Assembly: GCA_033763895.1 (NCBI GenBank)
Contig: JANRJQ010000010.1
Span: 686,146-750,145, forward strand
Direction: 5' to 3'
DNA: 64,000 nt
Source: Chloroherpetonaceae bacterium
GTDB taxonomy: Bacteria > Bacteroidota > Chlorobiia > Chlorobiales > Thermochlorobacteraceae
Position 1 is the first letter of the stretch. Each line of letters begins with the position of its first letter. Made by a program: the position numbers and the translations under genes. Of the stretch, positions 9,077 to 17,143 are shown piece after piece. The notes under the pieces are model-generated. The model was not told the DNA's origin. It did no database searches and worked only from the letters and a program-made list of their open reading frames with translations.

Positions 9077-10006
9077 TCAATTCTTTTCGCTCAAAACCTG
9101 AGTATAGTTTTGAGTCGAATTTGAGGAACTCACCGTTCGAACAGGAAAGTAACCCTGTGAGATACAAATGGATTGACCTTCGTTGCTAAGTACCCAAGCA
9201 ATAAAATTTTCTGAAAGAGAAGCCGGCTTTTTTGCGAGATAAAAATATAAGTCGCGTGAAAGAGGGTAAGTACCATCAGAAATTGATTCGGCACTTGCCG
9301 TAATTGCTGAATCAAGGTCACCTTTTCTCAGCGCCAGAAGTTTAATTCCTGATGAATAAGCATTCCCACCATAACCAATTGCATTCTCTTCATGACTAAC
9401 GGCATTGGCAACAGCACCAGTACCGGGGAGGGTTTGAATTTGAGTTGCAAAGTCATCGCCTTTCAAAACAGCTTTCTTGAAGAATTCGTAAGTTCCAGAA
9501 CTGTTTTCTCGGCTATAAACAATGATGGGTTTGTCATCACCGCCCAATTCTTTCCAGTTCGATACTTTTCCGGTATAAATGTCTTTAAGTTGAGAAATCG
9601 AAATAGAATTGATGGGATTTGTTTGATGGACATAAATGACAATGCCATCTTTTGCCACAGGGATTTCAATGACATCGTTTCCGAAGCGCTCTTTAATGAG
9701 GCGTTTTTCGCGCTCCTTCATTGGGCGTGAGGATTGACAAATATCAGCGATTCGATTAATCAATGAAGCAATGCCCGTACCACTCCCACCGCCATTCACT
9801 TGAATTGTCGATTGCGGATTTTTTATCATGTATTCTTCTGCCCAAGCTTGCCCTAAGGCAACCATTGTATCTGACCCTCTTACACTAACCGATTCTTCAC
9901 TGGTATTTGCGCAGCCTGAAATCATGATGAAAAAAAAGATTGCACAAAAGCGTAAAATCTGATCTTTTGAAAAGGGATAGAATAGGCGGTTCAACAATGA
10001 AATCAT
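9077..10006 (-). CDS. pstS: Phosphate-binding lipoprotein PstS
   Basis: Periplasmic receptor of the phosphate importer, anchored as a lipoprotein: the signal ends in the lipobox MISGC near residue 32. The ligand-binding elements are intact: VRGSDTM at the start of the mature domain, VNGGGSGTGIASL, and SRENSSGTYEFF, which together coordinate phosphate in known PstS structures. 309 residues is normal. First gene of pstSCA; a set of three 11-bp-spaced TTAA-core repeats lies about 95-125 bases upstream of the start and is a plausible PhoB/PhoP-type operator. Confidence 0.94.
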   Translation of the reverse strand: MISLLNRLFYPFSKDQILRFCAIFFFIMISGCANTSEESVSVRGSDTMVALGQAWAEEYMIKNPQSTIQVNGGGSGTGIASLINRIADICQSSRPMKEREKRLIKERFGNDVIEIPVAKDGIVIYVHQTNPINSISISQLKDIYTGKVSNWKELGGDDKPIIVYSRENSSGTYEFFKKAVLKGDDFATQIQTLPGTGAVANAVSHEENAIGYGGNAYSSGIKLLALRKGDLDSAITASAESISDGTYPLSRDLYFYLAKKPASLSENFIAWVLSNEGQSICISQGYFPVRTVSSSNSTQNYTQVLSEKN

Positions 10007-10100
10007 GTGAAATAGAATGAATGATTCATTTCAATAAGAACAAACTAAAAATGATACTGTTCATTATTTGAAGATAAGGAAAGTGAATCGCTCCCGAATA

Positions 10101-10129
10101 GGTTAATGATTTCTTAATCTCCTGTTAAA
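10101..10129 (-). promoter_or_regulatory. Candidate Pho box upstream of pstS
   Basis: Three 7-base units with a TTAA core start at 10101, 10112 and 10123 (GGTTAAT, TCTTAAT, TGTTAAA on the plus strand; on the coding strand TTTAACA, ATTAAGA, ATTAACC). The period is exactly 11 bases, about one helical turn. Known response-regulator sites of the PhoB/PhoP family have the same design, for example TTAACA-type repeats in Bacillus and TTAACCT-type repeats in cyanobacteria. The position upstream of pstS fits phosphate-starvation control. Regulator identity is inferred. Confidence 0.5.
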
Positions 10130-10141
10130 TAGACTTACTTG

Positions 10142-11008
10142 TTAGACCGAGCTCGAGTGAATGAACTTCAAAATGAGCTGATTGACGCGTTCCGGTTGCT
10201 CATGATGTGGACAATGAGCAGCCTGATCAACTACGTGAATTGTTGAATTTGGAAATAGATTTTGGAAGAATGGCATTGTTTCATAGGGTGGGAATGCTTT
10301 ATCATGTTTGCCCCAAATCAATTGGGTAGGTAGTGCTTTTGAAACAGGAGGAGTCAATGCAGTTAATTGAAAGAGGTCAGGATTTTTTGATGGGGCCAAA
10401 TATGCGAATTTTGAATTTGGGTTCTTAAATGATTCTGAGAAAGCATTTACCAAATTTTCTGTGACGAAAGCGGGGTCGTAATACGTTTGAAGCAAACTCA
10501 TTTTGGATCCATACTCATTTCCAAAAACGGAAAAAAGCGCATCTCCAATGAAAGGGCTTCCAACCAATTGATACAATGATTTTTCAAATAGGGAAAGCGG
10601 TTTGGGGAAATGACCGGAGCAGTCGATTAAAACCAATCTCGAAAGTTTATGTTCAAAATGGCGGACATACATTACTGATGAAGCAGCCCCCATTGATTGA
10701 CCGATTAAAACAAAATTTTGAAGTGAAAAATAATGTGCAAGCAATTCGATTTCTTCACCCCAAAGCTTTAAAGAGTAAAGGATATCCGGTTTATCGGATT
10801 TTCCGAACCCAAGAAGATCAGCCGCTATGACTCGATAATTTTCGTTAAAGAAAGGAAGATTGTGTTCCCAATGTTCAATCATTGCGCCGTAACCGTGAAG
10901 AAATAAAAGGGTCAGTGGAGCGTTTTTTTCATTATCCCATATTCGAACGCGATGTTGACCGCATTGAAAAGGAAGTGACACAAATTTGAAGCCTGAAGAG
11001 TCAATCAT
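10142..11008 (-). CDS. Alpha/beta hydrolase
   Basis: A 288-residue soluble alpha/beta-hydrolase. The oxyanion region LLFLHGYGAMIEHWEHN is near residue 35. The nucleophile elbow is GQSMG (Ser about residue 105), the acid is probably the Asp in WGKHDKAFP, and the catalytic His is in AAHCPHHEQPE. This is the layout of esterases, epoxide hydrolases and C-C hydrolases; the substrate cannot be told. Its ATG overlaps the TGA of the upstream 5'-nucleotidase gene (ATGA), so the two are translationally coupled, but no shared pathway is obvious. No signal peptide is seen. Confidence 0.85.
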   Translation of the reverse strand: MIDSSGFKFVSLPFQCGQHRVRIWDNEKNAPLTLLFLHGYGAMIEHWEHNLPFFNENYRVIAADLLGFGKSDKPDILYSLKLWGEEIELLAHYFSLQNFVLIGQSMGAASSVMYVRHFEHKLSRLVLIDCSGHFPKPLSLFEKSLYQLVGSPFIGDALFSVFGNEYGSKMSLLQTYYDPAFVTENLVNAFSESFKNPNSKFAYLAPSKNPDLFQLTALTPPVSKALPTQLIWGKHDKAFPPYETMPFFQNLFPNSTIHVVDQAAHCPHHEQPERVNQLILKFIHSSSV

Positions 11009-12621
11009 TTTTTAAGATTTTTTTTAGGGGTTAAAATGGGAAGAGGTTTTGTTACTCTTTGAATTCCCCAAAAAGAAACTTGTGCATCCACCATCGGGTT
11101 TTTTCGAACGAAATCAACGATAAAATCAGTATCAACGAATGGGGTTGATTGGAACTCAGGTTTTGCATCCAATCCGAATAGCGATTTATGTTGGGTATGA
11201 ACATAGGCATTTGTTGCAATGCTATATGTAGCGGTTTCAGAAAATGGCTTTCCATTAACGGATACAATGTAAACGTCGCTCTTGTTTCCTATGGTATCAA
11301 TTTCGCAAATAAGTCCTTCAAAGTCGCAATATGAGCCTTTGCCTTGAAGTTGCCATTGCAACATTGAAACAAGTTCCTTTCCTGTGACCAACATTTTAAC
11401 AACATCATTTCCAAAAGGAACAAGCTCATAAATATCTTTAAGTCGGATATCTCCAGATACTAAATCGCGCCTGATTCCCCCCGCGTTTTGTACACCAAGA
11501 TCAGCATTTGTTCCCTTTCGGTAAACCATTGCGAGCCAATTTCCAACATTTGAAGGACCATTTCCTCTTCGGGTAAAATCGGTTTTGAGAATACCGATTT
11601 TTTCTGAAAGTTTTAATTCAATTGGCGCTTCAAGTGAATCAATAAATTTTGAAAGCGTTGGGTGTGGATTTAAACTATCGGTTAAAATTGGAATTAACTT
11701 TCCTTCAAAACCCAAGAGTGAGTCGTTCTTCAAATCTATTTTCAAGTCAAGTTGACCTAAATATTTTCCTTTGCTTCCAGCTTGAACAACAGGGCTGTGA
11801 TTCTCGCCTATGGGTTTGAAAATTGGTGTATGTGAATGCCCACCAATAAAAGCAGTGATTTGCGGGTATTTTTTCGCAAGTTTAATATCCTCGGTAACGC
11901 CAATATGGCTAAGAATGATAATTGCATCAGGCTTGTGGACTGATTGAATTTCAGGAAGTAATTCATCAAGTGCTTTTTCATACGGTAAGACACCTAAACC
12001 AACGATATTGTATGGCATTGAAACAGTAGGTAAATCTGTTGTAATTAATCCGATAATCGCTACTTTGATTCCGCCCAAATCATGAACAGAATAAGGTGGA
12101 AAAACAGGTTCTCCGGTGAAAGCAAAAACAAGATTTGCACAAACGGTTGAGAAATAACCATAAGTATCTAAAAGATTTCGATAACTCAAGTAACCATAGT
12201 CAAACTCGTGATTTCCTACAGTTACTACATCGGGGATAAGCGCATTTAAAATATAGACCGAAGATAAGCCCTTTGTGAAAGTTGAGATGGGCGTCCCTTG
12301 AAAATTATCACCGGCATTCAGTAGCATTGTTGGGTATGGAGAAAAGCTTCTTAGCGAATCGATTAAAGTTTTCATATAAGCCATTCCACCAACGAGTTCA
12401 GTTTTCCCTGTTTCTCGATTGCGATCTGTGTAAGGTAAATTTTGTGCGTGGAAATCGTTGAAATGTAAGATTCTCAAAGTAGCAATCGTTTCAGTTTCCA
12501 ATTTTATTTGAGCTTTTGAGGGAATTTGATTTGGCATATCACCGACCTTCGTTGAAGAACAGGAGGAAGCCAATGAAATGATATAAAGTAAAAGCAATCG
12601 TATTAGTAGGCTTTTTCGCAT
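11005..12621 (-). CDS. 5'-nucleotidase / UDP-sugar hydrolase family lipoprotein
   Basis: Exported metallophosphatase that hydrolyses nucleotides or UDP-sugars at the cell surface or in the periplasm. The signal peptide ends with a lipobox (SLASSC). The N-terminal calcineurin-like domain shows HFNDFHAQ (usually NDxHG), NAGDNFQGTP, VGNHEFDYGY, LSHIG and GGHSHTP, i.e. all dimetal-ligand motifs. The C-terminal substrate domain has NGPSNVGNWLA, VQNAGGIRRDL and PFGNDVV. 538 residues is normal. It could feed nucleoside and phosphate scavenging; it is close to, but not in the same transcription unit as, the pst operon. It overlaps the hydrolase downstream by 4 bases. Confidence 0.92.
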   Translation of the reverse strand: MRKSLLIRLLLLYIISLASSCSSTKVGDMPNQIPSKAQIKLETETIATLRILHFNDFHAQNLPYTDRNRETGKTELVGGMAYMKTLIDSLRSFSPYPTMLLNAGDNFQGTPISTFTKGLSSVYILNALIPDVVTVGNHEFDYGYLSYRNLLDTYGYFSTVCANLVFAFTGEPVFPPYSVHDLGGIKVAIIGLITTDLPTVSMPYNIVGLGVLPYEKALDELLPEIQSVHKPDAIIILSHIGVTEDIKLAKKYPQITAFIGGHSHTPIFKPIGENHSPVVQAGSKGKYLGQLDLKIDLKNDSLLGFEGKLIPILTDSLNPHPTLSKFIDSLEAPIELKLSEKIGILKTDFTRRGNGPSNVGNWLAMVYRKGTNADLGVQNAGGIRRDLVSGDIRLKDIYELVPFGNDVVKMLVTGKELVSMLQWQLQGKGSYCDFEGLICEIDTIGNKSDVYIVSVNGKPFSETATYSIATNAYVHTQHKSLFGLDAKPEFQSTPFVDTDFIVDFVRKNPMVDAQVSFWGIQRVTKPLPILTPKKNLKK

Positions 12622-12740
12622 TTTATTTTGAAAATTTGGGTTATAATTTCATTGAAATATTTATGATTCCGTAAAGCAGTTTGATTCATGTATTTTAAGA
12701 TACAATTCAATTCTCTTCTCTTTGTGATATAGGAAACGGT

Positions 12741-13265
12741 GTGGTTAAAAATTTCGCGCTCATTCTACTTTTTGTCATCGGTGTTTTAGCTTTTAACAGC
12801 TGTTACTTCAATCCATTTGCCCCAAGACTTTCTGAAGAGGGGTTGGATAACAATGGAAATTTTGATACAAGAAACCTAAATGGAATATTTAATGCACTTG
12901 AATTCGCTTATGCGGTTAAAGATACCGGAATATATGGGCAGCTATTAGGGGAAAACTTTTCATTCATTTACCGCGACTATGAAAGTGGTGTCGATGTCGT
13001 TTGGGCTAGAGATACAGAAATGTTTACTACTTCAGGTTTATTTAGAAATACTGAAATCCTCGATTTAAGATGGAATAGTATAGTCTTTCAAGCCATTGAC
13101 ACCTTAAGCCTAAATGCGCAGGTGGTGAGGTCTTTTCGACTAAGATTGGCATTTAGTGCATCTGATGTCATTGAAGTAACCGGAAATGCTAATCTTTCTT
13201 TTACACGGCGAGATTCAACAGAATCGTGGAAGTTATTGCGGTGGCGAGACGAATCAAATTTTTAA
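12741..13265 (+). CDS. Hypothetical lipoprotein
   Basis: A 174-residue exported lipoprotein: hydrophobic signal then lipobox FNSC near residue 21. The start is GTG, with a purine-rich AGGAAA six bases before. The mature part starts with an acidic/Asn-rich linker and then an alpha+beta domain with alternating strands (FSFIYRD, VVWARDTEMF, VRSFRLRLAF, TWKLL-like end SWKLLRWRDES). The pattern recalls NTF2/SnoaL-like lipoproteins seen in Chlorobiota and Bacteroidota, but I cannot prove this. The methyltransferase gene follows after 7 bases and is probably co-transcribed. Confidence 0.65.
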   Translation: MVKNFALILLFVIGVLAFNSCYFNPFAPRLSEEGLDNNGNFDTRNLNGIFNALEFAYAVKDTGIYGQLLGENFSFIYRDYESGVDVVWARDTEMFTTSGLFRNTEILDLRWNSIVFQAIDTLSLNAQVVRSFRLRLAFSASDVIEVTGNANLSFTRRDSTESWKLLRWRDESNF

Positions 13266-13272
13266 GAAAGCT

Positions 13273-13968
13273 ATGAATGACCAAATTAAAGCGTTGAAGG
13301 AAGAGCTAAACAAAAATTATGATATTTCGGAATCAACACTTGTTATCGCTTCCGAAAAATTTCACCTTGTTTCAGTTGCAGATAGTTATAAACTTTTAGA
13401 TCGAATTACGCCGGAAGAATTTGTTAAAGATGAAGAAATGCCTTATTGGGCAGAGATATGGCCTTCATCGATTCATCTCTCTGAATTCATCCTAAAAAAC
13501 TTACATCTTAAAAATAAGCGACTTATAGAAATTGGCGCTGGGATAGGGCTGTGTGGCGTTGCAGCGGCAAAAATGGGGGCTTCGGTTTTATGTACGGATT
13601 ATTCGAATGAAGCCTTAAAATTTATTACACTGAATGGGTTACTCAATCAATTCACGAATCGTGATACTTTCGATACAACACAATTAGATTGGCGTTGGGT
13701 TCAAATTGAAGAAAAGTTTGATTTTCTCATTGCCGCCGATGTTCTTTATGAACGCAGAAATGTTTTGCCCATCGTAACTGCATTAGAAAAACTATTGAAA
13801 CCAGAAGGAACAGCGTTCATTGCAGACCCGAGACGCTCGATGGCGAATGGATTCTTAGAACTTCTTCATGAAAATGGGTTTCATTTTGAAACTCTATCGG
13901 GAGAATTTAAAACGCCAACAGGAAACTTAACCATCGACATCTTCGGTATTCGAAAAACAAACGATTAA
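13273..13968 (+). CDS. Class I SAM-dependent methyltransferase (lysine-methyltransferase-like)
   Basis: A 231-residue methyltransferase. The SAM-binding motif I is LIEIGAGIGLCGVAAAKMG (about residues 84-102), motif II VLCTDYS, and a later FDFLIAADVLYERRN matches motif IV/V. The preceding PYWAEIWPSSIHLSEFI is characteristic of the METTL21/PF10294-type protein lysine methyltransferases. The ATG at 13273 is chosen because the longer open frame would start inside the lipoprotein gene. The last 4 bases (TTAA region) overlap the stop of folC on the other strand. The target protein is unknown. Confidence 0.83.
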   Translation: MNDQIKALKEELNKNYDISESTLVIASEKFHLVSVADSYKLLDRITPEEFVKDEEMPYWAEIWPSSIHLSEFILKNLHLKNKRLIEIGAGIGLCGVAAAKMGASVLCTDYSNEALKFITLNGLLNQFTNRDTFDTTQLDWRWVQIEEKFDFLIAADVLYERRNVLPIVTALEKLLKPEGTAFIADPRRSMANGFLELLHENGFHFETLSGEFKTPTGNLTIDIFGIRKTND

Positions 13969-15329
13969 TGACTCTTTTCTTCTTCGGTAAATGAATTAAT
14001 CTCTGAGTTTAATTCTGAGTACTCAGGCATTTCAAGAACTTCGCTTGCTACATAGAAAGAACCTGTTATTAAGATTAAGTCATTTTCAATTGCGGCGGCA
14101 GAGGCATTTCGAACAGCGTCTGAAACACCACCAGAAAATTTAATTTTGTCAGGTGAAATAGTTTGTTCTGAAAGCTCGTCTTGGCTAAGCAACGATTTTA
14201 ATTCATCATCCGTAAGGGCGCGTGTTACTTTTGGCACCACAAAATGAATTTCGTTTGCAAAATAGCTTAAGTGTTTAATCATCTTTATGGGTTCTTTATC
14301 TTTCATTGCCCCAAAAATCACTATTACTCGATTAAACTGATGGCGATGGTTATATAATGTTTGAAGTGAATGTTCAATGCCGTGCTCATTGTGTGAAACA
14401 TCAAGCATGATATAAGGATTTTTCCGAAGCAGTTCGAGACGAGCGCGATGACCTGTGTTTTTCTTGACATTCTGAAGCCCAAGGCGAATAGCCGCTTCTT
14501 CAATCTTTAACAGTTCTGCCACAATCACAGAGACCCGTGCATTCTCAGCTTGAAAGTGACCGATAAACGGGACTTCAAGACCATAATATCCACCATCATG
14601 AACACCACCTTTATTCCACGAGATGTGAAAACGAAGCTTTTCAAGAGATTCATGAGAGATTGAAACTCCCGTAACGGCTGAACTTAAAATCGCCTTTGAC
14701 TTTCGTTCTTTTGCTGTTCTGAAAAGAACTTCAAGGGCCTCTAAATTTTGTGTGGAAATCACGACCGGTGTATTGTGTTTAATAATACCCGCTTTCTCAC
14801 TTGCAATTTTTTCCAGTGAATCCCCTAATTGTTCCATATGGTCAAACCCAATCGGGGTAATTACTGAAATAAATGGAGAAACGATATTTGTTGCATCATA
14901 CTTTCCCCCAAGACCCACTTCAATGACAGAAATCTCAACATTTTCTTCTGCAAAATGCTTAAAAGCCATTGCTGTTGTAACTTCAAAAAAAGTTGCTTGT
15001 AATTCAATGGCTTTGTCCTTAAGCTGCTCCGTCAAAAAAGCGACCTTTTCTTCTGAAATTTTTTCTCCATTAATCCGAATCCGTTCTTTGAAATCAGAAA
15101 GATGAGGAGAGGTGTAAAGGCCGGTTTTGAAACCCGCTTCCTGACATATTGAAGCAATCATTGATGCCGTTGAACCTTTTCCATTTGTTCCGGCTATATG
15201 AATCACTTTACCTAATCGGTCTTCAGGCTTTCCGATTTTTTTACAAAGCTGGGTTATGGTTTCTAATCCGGGTTTTATCCCAAAACGATGAAGTGGGAAT
15301 AAGAAATCAAGAGAGTCCTGATATGTCAT
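13965..15329 (-). CDS. folC: Folylpolyglutamate synthase / dihydrofolate synthase
   Basis: Mur-ligase-family enzyme that adds glutamate to dihydropteroate and folates. The P-loop is HIAGTNGKGSTASMI (about residues 43-57), preceded by the family signature region where LGKVIHIAGTNGKG is expected. Further marks are YTSPHL, the Mg-site ISVIEVGLGGKYDATN, and DVSHNEHG near the C-terminal domain. 454 residues is slightly long, with an acidic tail. It stands alone on the minus strand, convergent with and overlapping the methyltransferase stop. Confidence 0.94.
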   Translation of the reverse strand: MTYQDSLDFLFPLHRFGIKPGLETITQLCKKIGKPEDRLGKVIHIAGTNGKGSTASMIASICQEAGFKTGLYTSPHLSDFKERIRINGEKISEEKVAFLTEQLKDKAIELQATFFEVTTAMAFKHFAEENVEISVIEVGLGGKYDATNIVSPFISVITPIGFDHMEQLGDSLEKIASEKAGIIKHNTPVVISTQNLEALEVLFRTAKERKSKAILSSAVTGVSISHESLEKLRFHISWNKGGVHDGGYYGLEVPFIGHFQAENARVSVIVAELLKIEEAAIRLGLQNVKKNTGHRARLELLRKNPYIMLDVSHNEHGIEHSLQTLYNHRHQFNRVIVIFGAMKDKEPIKMIKHLSYFANEIHFVVPKVTRALTDDELKSLLSQDELSEQTISPDKIKFSGGVSDAVRNASAAAIENDLILITGSFYVASEVLEMPEYSELNSEINSFTEEEKSH

Positions 15330-15475
15330 ATACTCAAGGAAATGTGAGTAATAAATTCAACCGTTACAAAAAATTAATCAAAAGATACGCATCAAAAGCA
15401 TGAACTCTGAAATGTTTTTGACCTCTAAAAGTGTTATCTTTACGGTTCTTAAATTCATAATCTTACTTGTTTAAC

Positions 15476-16102
15476 ATGAAATTATACGTTTCAAATAAAG
15501 ACGAAACGCCAAGGATGTTTGAGAATGACTTTATGGAGTTTTTTTCGAGAGTTCATTGGACAGTTCCTCTTTGGGTGTATTCTCCGGTTGTGCTTTATTT
15601 CATTTACTCCGGTTTCTTTGAAAAGAGTATTTCTATGCTGGGTGGTATAGGTCTCTTTATCTTAGGTCTTTTTCTGTGGACAATCGTTGAATATACGCTC
15701 CATCAATTTGTATTTCATTATCATCCCACATCAAAAATCGGAAAACGACTGATTTGGATGTTTCACGGCATTCATCATGATTATCCGAGTGACTCATTAA
15801 GGCTCGTTATGCCGCCTTCAGTCAGTTTACCGCTCGCAATTCTCTTTTTTTATTTCTGGAAGTTTATTTTTGGCATATATGTGGATCTTTTTTTTGCCGG
15901 ATTTATTGTTGGCTATTTATTCTACGATATCGGTCATTATGCCATACATCATTTTCCTATGAAGGGAGCTTATTGGGGTTATATTCGGGAATATCATATG
16001 CGACACCACTTTAAATCTCCTGAGCGTGGCTTCGGTGTAAGTTCACCTTTGTGGGATATCGTATTTCGAACAGGATTTGATATGAAATCGACCAACAAAT
16101 AA
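15476..16102 (+). CDS. Fatty acid hydroxylase / sterol desaturase superfamily membrane protein
   Basis: Integral membrane di-iron oxygenase-fold protein of 208 residues with about four hydrophobic segments. The histidine clusters of the superfamily (PF04116) are complete: HQFVFHYH, HGIHHDYP, HYAIHHF and HMRHHF. The final pattern YHMRHHFKSPERGFGVSSPLWD is close to the Scs7/FA2H fatty acid 2-hydroxylase type. It would use O2 to hydroxylate a lipid acyl chain. The ATG at 15476 is preferred to an upstream TTG. A strong hairpin terminator follows 10 bases after the stop. Exact substrate unknown. Confidence 0.88.
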   Translation: MKLYVSNKDETPRMFENDFMEFFSRVHWTVPLWVYSPVVLYFIYSGFFEKSISMLGGIGLFILGLFLWTIVEYTLHQFVFHYHPTSKIGKRLIWMFHGIHHDYPSDSLRLVMPPSVSLPLAILFFYFWKFIFGIYVDLFFAGFIVGYLFYDIGHYAIHHFPMKGAYWGYIREYHMRHHFKSPERGFGVSSPLWDIVFRTGFDMKSTNK

Positions 16103-16110
16103 GATTGATA

Positions 16111-16145
16111 AGCAAAAAAAGAGCAGGAAATCCTGCTCTTTTGCA
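16111..16145. terminator. Bidirectional hairpin terminator
   Basis: A stem of AAAGAGCAGGA with TCCTGCTCTTT around a two-base AA centre, flanked by A-runs on the left and T-runs on the right, lies between the convergent hydroxylase gene and the adenylate-kinase-like gene. It can end transcription on both strands. Confidence 0.8.
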
Positions 16146-16160
16146 TTATGGATAAAATGA

Positions 16161-16949
16161 TTAAGCCCCGGAATTGGAGATGAAATGGAACATATTCAAA
16201 AACTTCATGATATCGGAAGTGACATCACGAGCAGAAAGCACAACATAATCTCCCCGATCCTCCACAGAAAGTAATTCATGTTTTCTCTTCTCATATTCAA
16301 ATCGATCGATACATGTTTTGAACAGTGTTGCCTTCCCAGTAAAAATAAGCCACTTGATGAGCCCGTGAGATCTTAAGTAATACTCTCCGATTTTACGCTT
16401 TTGAACCTCCGGACGAATGTCAACACTATGCCCGATTCTTGCAACAGTACTCTCTTTCATCCGGCGAATAGATTCAGCCGGTTTAACTTCCAATACAGCA
16501 ATCAAGGCATAAATATGATGCTTCTCAAGGATTGATTGGAAGTGACGAATTTGAGCTTCGGAGTGTGGATAACCGACGACGATAAATGGCCGATTGTAAT
16601 ATTGATCAGGATGTAAGGCTTTTGTAAGAAAAGTATTAAATGCCCACTCAGCGATTTTAATAGCCAGTTGATCTGGTAAATAGTATCCTTCAGATAAGCA
16701 AAGGCGAATAACTTCGGCTTCATGTGCATCTTCAGGATGATACTTTGAAATCCATTCGTTGAATTGAAAGATTTCATTTTCTAATTCATCTTTCATTGCT
16801 AATGCTTGTGTATGCCTTCCTGAATAAGTCATACCGCCTACCACAATACAGCACGCTGAATCCGGAGAAAGATTTTGAAATTCTTCAGCGGTAAGAATAT
16901 TGGGAAGCGAGAGTTGCTCGACTGCGGAAAAAGGACTCGGGTTTGTCAT
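16161..16949 (-). CDS. Adenylate-kinase-like protein with degenerate P-loop
   Basis: A 262-residue protein whose layout follows nucleoside monophosphate kinases but whose key residues are changed. The first strand-loop is CIVVGGMTYSGRHTQA (residues 34-49) in the place of the GGPGSGKGTQ P-loop; the catalytic lysine is replaced by Arg45 and the loop has one extra residue. Next come SEGYYLPDQLAIKIAEWA, matching the GxLVPDExV segment, FIVVGYPHSEAQIRHF, matching LDGFPRTxxQ, and ALIAVLEVKPAESIRRM, matching the strand and DxxxxRM after it. About 33 residues precede the domain. Catalytic activity is doubtful; a regulatory nucleotide sensor is one guess. Confidence 0.6.
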   Translation of the reverse strand: MTNPSPFSAVEQLSLPNILTAEEFQNLSPDSACCIVVGGMTYSGRHTQALAMKDELENEIFQFNEWISKYHPEDAHEAEVIRLCLSEGYYLPDQLAIKIAEWAFNTFLTKALHPDQYYNRPFIVVGYPHSEAQIRHFQSILEKHHIYALIAVLEVKPAESIRRMKESTVARIGHSVDIRPEVQKRKIGEYYLRSHGLIKWLIFTGKATLFKTCIDRFEYEKRKHELLSVEDRGDYVVLSARDVTSDIMKFLNMFHFISNSGA

Positions 16950-17143
16950 AACTGGAAAAAAATGTTGGTTAAAGATGGCTTAAACCGAGAGAAGCTTTTT
17001 CTTCCATCGATTTATTGATTAAAATGTAGTTACGATAATAAGATTAATTTTGATGTTAGAAAAAACTTCTTTGATGACAGCTTACTAATGCTTACTGAAA
17101 TATGATAATTCCAGTCTCGATTGTAAGAAAAAAGATTGACCTA

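Noticed and set aside
8783-9124. 113-codon open frame on the plus strand over pstC
   Set aside because: Antisense to a well conserved permease gene with no family likeness.
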